From Woeseiaceae bacterium (GTDB lineage: Bacteria > Pseudomonadota > Gammaproteobacteria > Steroidobacterales > Woeseiaceae): DNA of 64,000 nucleotides. A program made the translations under genes and the position numbers. This document shows, one piece after another, positions 1 to 9,544 of this stretch. The DNA lies in the NCBI GenBank assembly GCA_024640315.1, contig JAHEFF010000010.1, forward strand, positions 1-64,000. Reading direction: 5' to 3'. Within the stretch, counting starts at the first letter, position 1, and the number at the start of each line of letters is the position of its first letter. The notes below the pieces were generated by a model that had not been told where the DNA came from, searched no databases, and saw nothing but the letters and a program-made list of their open reading frames with translations.

Positions 1-3000
1 TTCCAGAACCCAGCGCCCCATTTTGTCCCGCAAAATTCCCGTGAGAGCCGCCTCCGTCCGGTCGCAAACCTCATCCAACTCTCCATCACCAACGCCCAGG
101 TTTGCGGCCCAGCGACGGCTGGTTGGCCGCAGACGGTCAATATTGTCCGAATCGACGGTGACCAGCCCGTCACTGATTCGCTGGCACCAGCGATGCACAA
201 TCGTGCCGGCATGGCGTGCAGCTGCACCGACCCAGTAAAACTCAACTGCTTTTTCATCGGCGTCTGCTATCGCTTCCAGCCCCGATGAAATTCCGGGTAA
301 TTCAGGCGCATCCGGTTTAACCCACGGCCGCACCATTCTGCGCAACGGCGGATTGACGAGGCAGGCAGTCCCGTCGACTTTCTGACCTCCCCCTTCGGTT
401 GAATTCTCAATGAACTCCTCGAATGCAAGTTCATATGGGTGTCCGATCGCCGGCCAGAGTCGGCTTAGTAGTGACCTGTTGTCCGGGCGTTTGCACGTCG
501 TACGGTCAGGGGAAATTCCAACGCCACCTATCAGGTGCAGCGAAGATTTCGCCCTGGTACACGCAACGTAGAGCAAACGGTCGAGCTCCATCCTGGTTTT
601 TTCATTTTCGGTTGCCTCGATGAACCGGTGCAGCGGATCATTTTCAAGTTCAGCACGAGCTCCGACCGGGCTGATAATCAATTCGCTGCGACCTTCCTCA
701 TCCGGAAGGCTGAGCCAGTTAAGCACCTCCTTGTCGCCACCTCGAGTTGCCCTGCCCAGTCCGGGCAATACGACATGATCAAACTGAAGGCCCTTCGCTT
801 TGTGCATCGTCATGATTTGCAGGCGACACTCACTGCTCACGGTGCTGGAGACCCGCTCATCATCCAGCCTGTTTTCGAGCTCGCGAACATCGTCCAGCGT
901 TCCCGCCACCCCAATTTTTTCAACTGCGGCGAAAAAGCGATAGACGTTTTCAAGTTGCTCCTCGTTCTGCAACAGCACAGGACCGCCCAACGAAAACCAG
1001 GCAAGCTCAACTCGCTCTCTCAACGACGCGCTCGCATTGCGCGCGGTAAATTCTGCAAGCAACGTCAGCAATTTATTCACGCGATCGCTGCCGTCCCTCG
1101 ATAGTCCGGCGACGCGATCAGGATCTCGACACAATTCAGGCACTGTGCGAGTTGTGTCGTTCCTGACGAGCGCCAGAATATCTTCCCAGCAAAGTCCGGC
1201 CCAGGGACCGCGAAGCAGCGCAAGCCAGGCCAGTCGGTCAGCTTCGTGGCACAAAGCGCGGGTAAGCGCCAGCAAATCGATAATCTCCGGCAGGTCAGTC
1301 AAACGGTCGATTTCGACCGCCTTGTATTCGATGCCGGCACGCCGAAGCAAGGGAAGCAGGTCGGACAATTGGGTGCGGCTGCGAACGAGGACCGCGACGT
1401 CTTCGCCGTTGTCGTTATCCAGGCACTTCCTGATTATGTCCCTCGTGATCTGTGCTTCCGATTCAGACGATTGCCCGAACAGCGGATGAACATGATACTC
1501 ACCGAGCCCTGCCTTACTTTCAACCGGGACCGATTCGGAATAGGAAATAGCGCCAACAGCAATGTCATTATTTGATGGCATTACCTGCGTAAACACAGTA
1601 TTGAACCAGTGAACGAGATTCTCGCCAGACCGGAAATTCCGCCGCAGCGTCAAGGTTTCAAGCGTTGTGTTGCCGATACCGTTTTTCCGGGCGAGCAGAA
1701 ACTCTCCGACTTCAGCATCTCTGAAGCGGTAGATCGACTGCATTGGGTCACCGACGCAAAATATGGTGCGCCCATCCTCCGGCGACCAACCGGCCGTCAA
1801 CTTCTTCAGCAAGCCGTATTGGCTGATCGACGTGTCCTGCATCTCGTCAATCAAAAGATGCTGGACCTGGTAATCCAGCATCAGTGTTATATCCCCGGGA
1901 TCATCGTTAGCACCGAGAGCCCGGCCTGCCGCTAGCGCCACTTCATTGTGATCTGTTACGCCGCGTTCGCTAAAAAGCCGCCGCAGCTCAGCAACGGCAA
2001 GTGGCAACAGGTCAAAGAGCGCCAGCAGTACCGACCACTGGGCATCGGTGTAGCGGGGATCCGGAAGGATTCTCGCCCGATCCAATGCATCGCGCAGATC
2101 GTGCAAGTCTTCTACTGCATCGATTACACCGTAAAGACGATCTTTCTGGCCGTCATCGCCCGCTGGAAATCCGTCATTCTTGTTGACCCGTTTGCGCCAC
2201 TGTCCCTTCTGGGTCAGCATGAGATTTGCAATTCCTTGCCAGCCCGTTTTTGCCGTGGCATTTGGAGAAGGCATCCCTGTCATGCTGGCAAACATCGCTA
2301 ATGAATGTTCTTTCTTGCCGTCATCGATAAGATTTCGTGCGGCGTATTGCAGAAGTTGCGGCAATTCATCCCGGCAGCGCGGTGGAAACAACGTGTCCAG
2401 CGCTTTGAGCTGACGATCGATGACACCGGCAATATTTCGTTCCAGGTGACCTCGTGCAGCATCGGAATTGGTCGATTTATGTCTGCCGCTGCCGGTAATT
2501 GCGAGCCATTGCTCGCGTGATCCGAGCATTCGCGCGAGATAGGAGACATAGAGACCTGTATTGTTGTCGAGGTGCAACAGCACACGCTCCACAGCACTGC
2601 CTGCCGCATCATCTGTTGCCAGGTAGTCCAGCGTTGCGGTCGCCGCGTCGCGATAAATAGCATTCATCTCTGCGTCCGCCGCGGTTGAACCGATACCGCC
2701 AAGACCTGAGCTTAGCGGCAGCGATCTGGCGATTCCCGCACCAAAAGCATCCACCGTTTCTATGCGCATACGGCCTGGCGATTCGATCAGGTTCCAGGCA
2801 CGTTCCTTGTCCCTGGAAAGCACTTCTGCCGCCAGCGTCAGAGTCAGTTTCTCGTGATCAGAGTCTGCCGTTTCCAAATCTCTTGACCTGCGAAGTGCGT
2901 CAATTACCCGAAATTGCATTTCGAGCGCGGCTTTTCGGGTAAATGTAATCGCGAGCACGTTTTCCGGGCTGTTGACAATGGCCAGCAAGCGGAGGTAGCG

Positions 3001-3123
3001 CTGAATCAGCAGCCCTGTCTTTCCCGACCCCGCCGGTGCCTGAACGATGAACGACCTGGAGACGTCGAGCGCTTCGGCCCTGGCTGCCTGATCCGCCTCG
3101 AGAAGTCCTATGTCGTCAGACAC
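1..3123 (-). CDS. UvrD/RecB-AddA-like ATP-dependent helicase (3' end outside window)
   Basis: This is a superfamily 1 helicase of the RecB/AddA type, expected to unwind DNA at double-strand breaks together with the nuclease gene just upstream. The frame is open from a GTG at 3123 to the window edge (about 1040 codons), so the C-terminus is missing. Visible motifs in order are Walker A (APAGSGKT, about residue 25), motif Ia (ITFTRKAALEM), motif II (LLIDEMQDTS, near 1840-1860) and motif III (VGDPMQSIYRFRDAE, near 1700-1750). The last visible residues (GRWVL) resemble the start of the C-terminal nuclease domain found in AddA/RecB, but the catalytic part cannot be seen. The GTG overlaps the end of the AddB-like gene by 8 bp, which argues for translational coupling. 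Family assignment is solid; exact subfamily is not. Confidence 0.88.
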   Translation of the reverse strand, partial: MSDDIGLLEADQAARAEALDVSRSFIVQAPAGSGKTGLLIQRYLRLLAIVNSPENVLAITFTRKAALEMQFRVIDALRRSRDLETADSDHEKLTLTLAAEVLSRDKERAWNLIESPGRMRIETVDAFGAGIARSLPLSSGLGGIGSTAADAEMNAIYRDAATATLDYLATDDAAGSAVERVLLHLDNNTGLYVSYLARMLGSREQWLAITGSGRHKSTNSDAARGHLERNIAGVIDRQLKALDTLFPPRCRDELPQLLQYAARNLIDDGKKEHSLAMFASMTGMPSPNATAKTGWQGIANLMLTQKGQWRKRVNKNDGFPAGDDGQKDRLYGVIDAVEDLHDLRDALDRARILPDPRYTDAQWSVLLALFDLLPLAVAELRRLFSERGVTDHNEVALAAGRALGANDDPGDITLMLDYQVQHLLIDEMQDTSISQYGLLKKLTAGWSPEDGRTIFCVGDPMQSIYRFRDAEVGEFLLARKNGIGNTTLETLTLRRNFRSGENLVHWFNTVFTQVMPSNNDIAVGAISYSESVPVESKAGLGEYHVHPLFGQSSESEAQITRDIIRKCLDNDNGEDVAVLVRSRTQLSDLLPLLRRAGIEYKAVEIDRLTDLPEIIDLLALTRALCHEADRLAWLALLRGPWAGLCWEDILALVRNDTTRTVPELCRDPDRVAGLSRDGSDRVNKLLTLLAEFTARNASASLRERVELAWFSLGGPVLLQNEEQLENVYRFFAAVEKIGVAGTLDDVRELENRLDDERVSSTVSSECRLQIMTMHKAKGLQFDHVVLPGLGRATRGGDKEVLNWLSLPDEEGRSELIISPVGARAELENDPLHRFIEATENEKTRMELDRLLYVACTRAKSSLHLIGGVGISPDRTTCKRPDNRSLLSRLWPAIGHPYELAFEEFIENSTEGGGQKVDGTACLVNPPLRRMVRPWVKPDAPELPGISSGLEAIADADEKAVEFYWVGAAARHAGTIVHRWCQRISDGLVTVDSDNIDRLRPTSRRWAANLGVGDGELDEVCDRTEAALTGILRDKMGRWVLE

Positions 3124-5734
3124 GCTTCTGCTCCTCAAGCCGGCTGAGAATATTCAACGGCCGGCCCTCGCCTGATGACTGCTCGATATTGACCCGTGCG
3201 TCGCCGGCAGCCAGTGATTCAAGTGTCGTGTGCACAGCAGCACGCCATGACTGGAACGTATCCTCCCAATCCTCTTCTTCGTCCTCATTCCAGCCACCGC
3301 CGGCACCGCGGTAACCAATCTCGCGGGTGTCAACATTGATCAGCAGCAGACCGCCTATGTCTTCCCCCAGCGCGTCGGCGTAGACCATCAACTGCAAGTC
3401 CTTCAATTCACGGTCCTGGTTCAGAAAGGTCTTCGGGCTGCCGGTCTTGTAGTCAATCACGAGCAACCGCCCGTCTGCCAACCGATCGATACGGTCTATT
3501 CTCAGGCCGAGCCGGATACCGAACTTCTCGTAGTCGACCTTCTTCTCGACATCGGCCACGGTGAATTCGGATCGTTGCGTTTCCTGGCGAATAAAGTCGC
3601 GCAGCAGCAGCAACAAGCGCCCTCTTTCAATGCCAATAATCCTTCGAAGCACAAGATCCGCATTTGCAACGTGTACAGCCAGCGCCGAATCCACCGCGCT
3701 ACCAATTCGACGGACAGTCTCGTCCGCCGTCCAATTACCCATTTCGCGTTGCGTTGGATTGCCCGCCAGCAAGTTATGCAAAGCGTTGTGAATAATGTTG
3801 CCCCGCATACTCGCAGACAGTCCGGTCGACACCGGATCTGGCGCTCTCACTCCCAGTCGGCCAGATGCAAATGCAGAAAACGGGTCCGTAAATTGTCGCT
3901 GCACCGTATAGGCACCACCGGCAACATGCTCATCATTCGCAACGGGTGGCACTACGTCATCGTTGTGCGAAATCGTGTTATCTCTGCCGATCAGGCCAAG
4001 CGCATGCCAGCCTGGATCTTCCGGACCCTGGTAGGCCGTCGTATCAAGGTCGTCAAGCAAACTACTCGCAGACAATTCCGAGTCCTCGCGATTTCGGCTC
4101 CAGCTCAGAACGCATTGATCCGCCGCACCCGCCAGTCTCGAGAGCACGCGCTTTGAGAATTCGAGCGTGTCGGCCGGCGTTGCGTCGGGCATATCATGTT
4201 TGCGCTGCAGCGCCAGCGAGATGAACGGTGACGGTCGGGATACCGGCGGCCATTGGGCAGCGTCCATCCCGCTCACCCATAGCCTATCGAACTCCATACC
4301 CGCCGCCTCCAGTGTGCCTAGCACCTGCACTATTCCAGCGCCTGATTCCGGTTGCCAGATCGCATCCTGGGCCATCGCTGACACCCTTTGCACAGCCTCC
4401 GAGAGCGACACTTGCGGAATCACGGACTCGACCCGGGCGAATTCATTGAGCAGCTCTCGCCAGCGATTGACGAGCTGGAACTCGCTGCTATCCAGTGAGG
4501 TTTCCCCCGGCCAGCGGATGGACTTCAGTAATCCATCGATCCTGCTAACGGATTCCGCCGGACTCATTTTCTCTGCCGCCTGAGAAGCATGTCCGGCTAC
4601 TGCCTGAACGAGCTCGATAAATGCACCCGTGTCCGGCGCCTCATCTTTATTCGAAATTATTTTCAGCACCGCATCCGGCGACCATTCGCGGTCCGGATGG
4701 CTACGCAGCTTCAGCTCGAATCTACAGCGCCCGTCAAGCCGATTACTTGCGACGCAGCGACTTCGCAGAAGAACGCTCAACTCGCGGCTGGAGAGCCCCT
4801 GGCGTGTCCAGCGCAATATCAGCAGCGCAACCGCAATGGCAGGATAGTCAGACAACCTGCGGCCGTAAGAGACGTTGACGGCGGAATGGTGGCGAGAGTC
4901 GCCGTATTGCCAGCCAGGCGCCAAACCCTCTCTTATCAACCGGGAAATCTCCGCCGCACGACTCTCCAGTCCCTGGCAGACAATGGCGACCCTGGCAGCC
5001 GGGTTTTCCTGCAAAATATCCCGTGCCCAGGCACCTGCCGCGCGCAGTTCGGCGATCTCCTGATCGTAGACTGCCACCATTGTTACCGTGCCGCGTTCTG
5101 GCACCGGTCGCACAATCACTGTACAGCCGGCCGAGGCCAGCGCGTCCGTTACCTTCTTGACGGCCGGAGTCAACCTGTCGAATCCTGCCAGAACCAGTCG
5201 GGACGCGACCGAAACACCGTCTCCGCGAATCAGTTTCGCGACTTCTGTTGCCATTCCGGCACCATCTACCCAGTTGCCACCATCAAGCCGTTCCTGATAG
5301 TCCGCAGCCGCGCGCGCAAAAAGTCGTTCGTCCTGGCTAACCGCCGAAGACAGCACTGTCGGGAGAGACAGGTTCCATTCCTGAATCCGCTGCCATGCCT
5401 GCCCAGCCTGTCGAACGATACCGCCGAAACTCAGCAGGCCGTCCGGCATGCGCCTTTGCAGGCAACGTTCCCAGAGAATCGAACTGGAAACGGAATCGAG
5501 CCGTCGCGGAAGTATTGCAGGGTCTGCAGCGGTAACCAGTTGCCGTGCGAGCCAGTCCTGCCAGAAAAAAATCGAAGGCGTTCGCCAGGCTGACCTGCCC
5601 GCGTCGATTTGTTGTTGGTCATATGCCGCGATCAGATCCCGCGTCAGCCGTCGGCTGGCGGTTACTATCTCGGCGTTACCTGAGATCGCATCGTGCAACC
5701 ACGAATATCTCGGCGTGGATCTATCGGCAGCCAC
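3116..5734 (-). CDS. AddB-like PD-(D/E)XK nuclease, probable DNA repair protein
   Basis: An 872-residue protein of the AddB-like family often annotated as 'probable DNA repair protein' in gammaproteobacteria. It probably forms a helicase-nuclease complex with the downstream AddA-like protein for end resection. The N-terminal two thirds look like a degenerate helicase fold (for example the segment LVLAGFDRLTPAVKKV, and GAGIVQVLGTLEAAG). The C-terminal RecB-type nuclease domain is clear: a G-x-R-I-D-R-I-D motif is followed by VIDYKTG at about residue 760, supplying the catalytic Asp and Lys, then QLMVYADAL, the Q-x-x-x-Y motif. The gene begins 15 bp after the CoA-transferase stop and overlaps the helicase start, so the three may be cotranscribed. 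The biochemical role is inferred from family and neighbour. Confidence 0.85.
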   Translation of the reverse strand: MAADRSTPRYSWLHDAISGNAEIVTASRRLTRDLIAAYDQQQIDAGRSAWRTPSIFFWQDWLARQLVTAADPAILPRRLDSVSSSILWERCLQRRMPDGLLSFGGIVRQAGQAWQRIQEWNLSLPTVLSSAVSQDERLFARAAADYQERLDGGNWVDGAGMATEVAKLIRGDGVSVASRLVLAGFDRLTPAVKKVTDALASAGCTVIVRPVPERGTVTMVAVYDQEIAELRAAGAWARDILQENPAARVAIVCQGLESRAAEISRLIREGLAPGWQYGDSRHHSAVNVSYGRRLSDYPAIAVALLILRWTRQGLSSRELSVLLRSRCVASNRLDGRCRFELKLRSHPDREWSPDAVLKIISNKDEAPDTGAFIELVQAVAGHASQAAEKMSPAESVSRIDGLLKSIRWPGETSLDSSEFQLVNRWRELLNEFARVESVIPQVSLSEAVQRVSAMAQDAIWQPESGAGIVQVLGTLEAAGMEFDRLWVSGMDAAQWPPVSRPSPFISLALQRKHDMPDATPADTLEFSKRVLSRLAGAADQCVLSWSRNREDSELSASSLLDDLDTTAYQGPEDPGWHALGLIGRDNTISHNDDVVPPVANDEHVAGGAYTVQRQFTDPFSAFASGRLGVRAPDPVSTGLSASMRGNIIHNALHNLLAGNPTQREMGNWTADETVRRIGSAVDSALAVHVANADLVLRRIIGIERGRLLLLLRDFIRQETQRSEFTVADVEKKVDYEKFGIRLGLRIDRIDRLADGRLLVIDYKTGSPKTFLNQDRELKDLQLMVYADALGEDIGGLLLINVDTREIGYRGAGGGWNEDEEEDWEDTFQSWRAAVHTTLESLAAGDARVNIEQSSGEGRPLNILSRLEEQKRV

Positions 5735-5749
5735 CGGCGCTATCCCGAA

Positions 5750-6994
5750 TCAGATTGCGCCGGCATCCGCCAGCGCTTCAATTTCATCGTCACTCAAACC
5801 GAGTTCCTTCGAAAGGATCTCGGCGGTGTGCTCACCCAGCAACGGTGGCGCATTGCGATAAGTCACCGGTGTCGCAGAAAAACGAACCGGGTTTGCAACG
5901 GTCGGAACATCACCTGCACTCGCATGCCGCACTTTCCTTGCCAGTTGCCTCTCGCTGGCATAGGGATCCGAAAACACCTCGGCGATTGAGTTGATCGGGC
6001 CTGCAGGCACTCCGCATTGTGCGAGCTTATCAAGCCAGTACTCAGTGTTCTCAGCTGAAAACCCGTTCGACAAAAGACCAACCAACTCATCCCGGTGCAG
6101 CACACGGCTCGCATTGTCGGCAAAGCGCTCGTCATCCGCGAGTGATGGGATACCGACACACTCAACGCAGGCTCGGAACTGCCGATCATTCCCAACGGCC
6201 AGCATCAGGTGGCCGTCGGCCGTAGGAAACGCCTGGTATGGCACGAGATTGGGATGTGCCGTGCCAAGTCTCCCGGGCGTAACGCCGCCCACAAGGTAAT
6301 TCATGTTCTGGTTCGCAAGCCAGGCCACCTGGGTATCGTACAATGGCACGTCGATATATTGTCCTCTGCCGCTCTCCCTCACTGCAATCAATGCCGCCAG
6401 AATGGCGCTCGCCGCATACATGCCAGCCATGATATCCGCGATAGCAACGCCGACCTTCTGCGGTGACCCACCATCTTCGTCTGCTGCCCCGGTGATACTC
6501 ATCAAGCCCCCGGACGCCTGCATCATTGCATCATAGCCAGGCTGCTCCGCCCGTGACCCGGTTTGGCCATATGCGGTAATCGAACAAAAAACAAGGGCAG
6601 GATTCAGTCGTTCGAGAGCCGGGTAGTCCAGTCCAAATTTCTTCAGCGTTCCAACCCTGTAATTTTCCATGACAACATCGCTATTGGCCGCGAGCCTGCG
6701 AACGATGTCTGCACCAGCCGGGACAGACATATCGACAGTGACAGAGCGCTTGTTACGATTGGCTGCCAGGTAGTAGGCAGAGTCTGACGTCGCCTGACCC
6801 TCCTGGTCATTCAGCCATGGCGGACCCCAGCTTCGGGTGTCATCGCCACGCCCAGGTCGCTCGACTTTGACCACTTCTGCGCCAAAATCTGCAAGGATCT
6901 GGCTGGCCCACGGACCCGCCAGCACACGCGTCAGATCGAGCACACGAATCCCGTGAAGTGGTCCGTTTTTGAGCTTGGAATTTCCCTCAACCAT
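5750..6994 (-). CDS. CaiB/BaiF family (class III) CoA-transferase
   Basis: A 414-residue family III CoA-transferase, which moves CoA between carboxylic acids through an aspartyl-CoA thioester. The N-terminus GIRVLDLTRVLAGPWAS and the following ADFGAEVVKVERPGRGDDTR are family hallmarks, and the conserved catalytic Asp is seen at about residue 155 in GYDAMMQASGG. Length matches the family (about 400). The substrate cannot be read from sequence. It stands upstream of the AddB-like gene with a 15-bp gap, a link that probably reflects transcription rather than function. No good Shine-Dalgarno precedes the ATG; no better in-frame start is seen before the conserved N-terminus. Confidence 0.9.
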   Translation of the reverse strand: MVEGNSKLKNGPLHGIRVLDLTRVLAGPWASQILADFGAEVVKVERPGRGDDTRSWGPPWLNDQEGQATSDSAYYLAANRNKRSVTVDMSVPAGADIVRRLAANSDVVMENYRVGTLKKFGLDYPALERLNPALVFCSITAYGQTGSRAEQPGYDAMMQASGGLMSITGAADEDGGSPQKVGVAIADIMAGMYAASAILAALIAVRESGRGQYIDVPLYDTQVAWLANQNMNYLVGGVTPGRLGTAHPNLVPYQAFPTADGHLMLAVGNDRQFRACVECVGIPSLADDERFADNASRVLHRDELVGLLSNGFSAENTEYWLDKLAQCGVPAGPINSIAEVFSDPYASERQLARKVRHASAGDVPTVANPVRFSATPVTYRNAPPLLGEHTAEILSKELGLSDDEIEALADAGAI

Positions 6995-7030
6995 CGCGGC
7001 GCATTGTCGGAGGCTTAATCACTAACCGCA

Positions 7031-7067
7031 AGCAAAATAAAACCCGACCACCCATAGGGTGGTCGGG
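7031..7067 (-). terminator. Rho-independent terminator of the lipoprotein gene
   Basis: A perfect 11-bp stem (CCCGACCACCC with its complement, 7043-7053 and 7057-7067) with a 3-nt loop. Read on the minus strand it is followed by TTTTATTTTG. It lies about 40 bp past the stop of the lipoprotein gene and before the CoA-transferase gene, separating the two transcripts. Confidence 0.85.
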
Positions 7068-7109
7068 CGGGTCCGCACGGAGATTGCGGATTGCGTGGCC
7101 TGATCGGAA

Positions 7110-7661
7110 TTAGCCGGTCTGGCCTAGCTCTTCGACCTCGGCACCGTTGTTTTCGGGCGCTGCCTGGTCTGGTTGTTCTATCGGCTCTTCACCGATTGCT
7201 TCGATCTCGGCGCCTTCAATGACCGGAGGCGCCTGATCCTGTTGTTCTGGCCGCTCTTTCTTGCCATGCCGGTAGAGCAGCTCGTCTGCCTGTTCCGGAG
7301 TCAGCTTGCTGATGCCGCGGATGCTGGTTCCCACGCGCTCAAATGAATCCAGGATCAGGCTGTCACCACCGTAGGGGCATAGCCAGTCATCCCTCGATTC
7401 CACCCCGATTTGGTATGATCCACTCAATCCGAATGAAGAACCAACAAGGGTCACATAGTAGAACCGCTTCCCGGAGCCTTCAATAATGAGGCTGCTCCGA
7501 TCCAGTGGCCTATAGTCTCGGATAGTACGGATCGAGATGCAATCTGAACCGCGGTCATCGATGTCCTCCCCGAGGTCCGGCTGTTCCTCCGGCGTCGCAC
7601 AAGAAGTTAATAAAACACCTGAAAAACATATAATAAGTAATTGTTTTATAAAGCCTTTCAT
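7110..7661 (-). CDS. Small lipoprotein of unknown function with acidic C-terminal repeats
   Basis: A 183-residue protein not recognised as a known family. The N-terminus is a lipoprotein signal peptide with lipobox LLTSC, so it should be lipidated and anchored in the envelope; the residues after Cys (ATPEEQPD) do not suggest inner-membrane retention. The middle part has aromatic and Gly-rich segments (FYYVTLVGSSFGLSGSYQIG). The C-terminus holds two imperfect 22-residue acidic repeats, starting EQQDQAPPV and EQPDQAAPE and each containing GAE-(I/V)-E. The first 60 bp are unusually AT-rich compared with the rest of the gene. A GAGG Shine-Dalgarno precedes the ATG. It appears to be monocistronic, closed by the terminator at 7031-7067. 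Confidence 0.7.
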   Translation of the reverse strand: MKGFIKQLLIICFSGVLLTSCATPEEQPDLGEDIDDRGSDCISIRTIRDYRPLDRSSLIIEGSGKRFYYVTLVGSSFGLSGSYQIGVESRDDWLCPYGGDSLILDSFERVGTSIRGISKLTPEQADELLYRHGKKERPEQQDQAPPVIEGAEIEAIGEEPIEQPDQAAPENNGAEVEELGQTG

Positions 7662-7754
7662 TAACCCTCATATGGTATCTGAAGTAGGTGCAGCAGACTC
7701 CAGTCATGACCGGACTGATTCAGTTTGACTGCTAGAAATTACATTAAGTTCACC

Positions 7755-8654
7755 TCAAACCCGCAGCCTCCCCGACCCCGAATCTGCCTGATCACCCGTC
7801 GCCACAGGCCGGTTTTTATCCCGAATCCATTCGCTCCAGGAGCCTACATACAACCTGGGTAACTCCTGACCGGCTAGTGCGGCGGACATGATCAGGTGGC
7901 ACGCGGTCACGCCGGACCCGCACATTACGATCGTGGATCGATCCGATTCAGCACCCTGAAATTCAGCCCAAATTGCCTCTAGTTCCTGCGCACTGCGCCA
8001 GTATCCGTCTTCTGTCAGGTTACGGGAGAGAGGAAAGTTACGGGCTCCCGGGATTCGCCCGGCAACGGTATCTATCGGCTCGAAGTCACCGCGAAACCGC
8101 CCCTCATCACGAGCATCGATCAGGTTGATCTCCTTGCCGCTGGTTAGTGCACTGACAATCTCTTCAGTCGTTGCGACCATCGAATCGTCCGCTGAGCCAC
8201 TGAATTCGGCCGGCGCCCATGTGGGCGCCGTTGTTTCCAGCGCTTCGCCTGCGGCACTCCAGGCCGCCAAACCACCGTTCAGAACAGAGACATGGTCGTG
8301 TCCCAGCCATTTCAGCATCCACCAGAGGCGAACTGCCAACGCGCCGTTGCCTGAATCGTAGGCGACCACATGCGTTTCATTACCGATCCCCCAGCTCTCC
8401 AGGGTTCGGCAAAAAATGTCGACCTCGGGGAGCGGGTGTCGCCCGGTTTCTGGCATAACCTCACTGGCCAGGTCTTTGTCCATATCGGCGTGTACGGCGC
8501 CGGGCAAATGTCCTGCCAGGTAATCCGCTCTGCCTTTGTCCGGGTCCAACAGGTCGGACCTGCAGTCCACCAGGCGGCATGCCGATGAATTGAGCAATGC
8601 CTTAAGCGAGGGGACATCGATCAGGTGGCCGGGCATCGTCAATTTCGTTCTCAT
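7755..8654 (-). CDS. sseA: 3-mercaptopyruvate/thiosulfate sulfurtransferase
   Basis: A two-domain rhodanese that transfers sulfur from 3-mercaptopyruvate or thiosulfate to acceptors. The inactive N-terminal rhodanese domain carries HLPGAVHADMD and VAYDSGNGALAVRLWWML; the C-terminal domain carries the active-site loop CGSGVTAC with the persulfide Cys at about residue 245. CGSGVTA is closer to mercaptopyruvate sulfurtransferases (SseA) than to the CRKGVTA of thiosulfate enzymes. The frame is open further upstream to 8759, but homologous sequence begins near LIDVPSLKALL, and the ATG at 8654 has a GGA about ten bases upstream; a second ATG at 8636 is possible. The gene is divergent from etfB. Confidence 0.85.
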   Translation of the reverse strand: MRTKLTMPGHLIDVPSLKALLNSSACRLVDCRSDLLDPDKGRADYLAGHLPGAVHADMDKDLASEVMPETGRHPLPEVDIFCRTLESWGIGNETHVVAYDSGNGALAVRLWWMLKWLGHDHVSVLNGGLAAWSAAGEALETTAPTWAPAEFSGSADDSMVATTEEIVSALTSGKEINLIDARDEGRFRGDFEPIDTVAGRIPGARNFPLSRNLTEDGYWRSAQELEAIWAEFQGAESDRSTIVMCGSGVTACHLIMSAALAGQELPRLYVGSWSEWIRDKNRPVATGDQADSGSGRLRV

Positions 8655-8794
8655 TTTTGTATATCCGGAGCAAAAATCACGGGATTTCGCGTGCTTCGCC
8701 TTGTACACCGGATTCGGGTCGGACACAATATGCGCCGGCAGGCGCATCCCGCCTGCCACCTCTCATTTTAGAGAACATATTCAGGAGTCGGTCA

Positions 8795-9544
8795 GTGGAC
8801 AAAATCCTCGTGGGCCTAAAGCGCGTCGTCGACTACAACGTCAGGGTGCGCGTCAGGTCAGATGGCAGCGGCGTCGAAACTGACGGCGTAAAGATGAGCA
8901 TCAATCCGTTTGATGAGATCGCGCTGGAAGAAGCGCTCAGGATCAGGGATCGCGGTGACGCCAGCGAAGTCATTGTCGTTTCGATTGGCAGTAGTGATGC
9001 CCAGCAACAACTCCGCACGGGGCTGGCCATGGGTGCCGACCGGGCCATCCTTGTCGAATCAGCCGAGTCGGTCGATCCGCTGACCGTTGCACGAGTATTT
9101 ATGTCCCTGATTGAGCGCGAGACGGCCGATCTGGTATTGCTTGGGAAACAGGCAATCGATGGCGACAACAGTCAGACCGGCCAAATGCTGGCCGCACTTT
9201 GGGGACGACCACAGGCCACATTTGCGTCGAAACTCGATATTGAGGGCAGTACGGCGACCGTGACTCGAGAGATCGATTCAGGGCTGGAGATCGTCGAGGT
9301 CGATTTGCCGGCCGTCGTGACGGTCGATCTGCGTATGAACGAACCCAGGTATGTCAAGCTACCGGACATCATGAAAGCGAAAAAGAAACCACTCGACATG
9401 CTCGCTTTAAATGAGCTGAACGTCGAACAGGCAGCAGCAATTCGGGAAGTCCGATTTGAGCCGCCCTCAGAACGTGAGAAAGGCGTAATCGTTGACGACG
9501 TCGCCAGCCTCGTAACCGCGCTAAAAGACAAGGGGCTTCTGTAA
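8795..9544 (+). CDS. etfB: Electron transfer flavoprotein subunit beta
   Basis: Beta subunit of the ETF heterodimer (249 residues), which carries electrons from acyl-CoA and other flavin dehydrogenases to ETF:quinone oxidoreductase and binds AMP. Typical segments are KILVGLKRVVDYN at the N-terminus, INPFDEIALEEALR, ADLVLLGKQAIDGDN and LPAVVTVDLRMNEPRY. The start is the GTG at 8795: an AGGAG lies 7 bp upstream, and homology begins exactly there although the frame is open from 8657. The stop overlaps the etfA start (TAATG), so the subunits are translationally coupled. With the CoA-transferase nearby, a fatty- or organic-acid oxidation setting is plausible. Confidence 0.95.
   Translation: MDKILVGLKRVVDYNVRVRVRSDGSGVETDGVKMSINPFDEIALEEALRIRDRGDASEVIVVSIGSSDAQQQLRTGLAMGADRAILVESAESVDPLTVARVFMSLIERETADLVLLGKQAIDGDNSQTGQMLAALWGRPQATFASKLDIEGSTATVTREIDSGLEIVEVDLPAVVTVDLRMNEPRYVKLPDIMKAKKKPLDMLALNELNVEQAAAIREVRFEPPSEREKGVIVDDVASLVTALKDKGLL

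Noticed and set aside
4589-5593. A 334-codon plus-strand frame
   Set aside because: It is antisense to the AddB-like gene and is low in ordinary protein features; GC-rich shadow frame.
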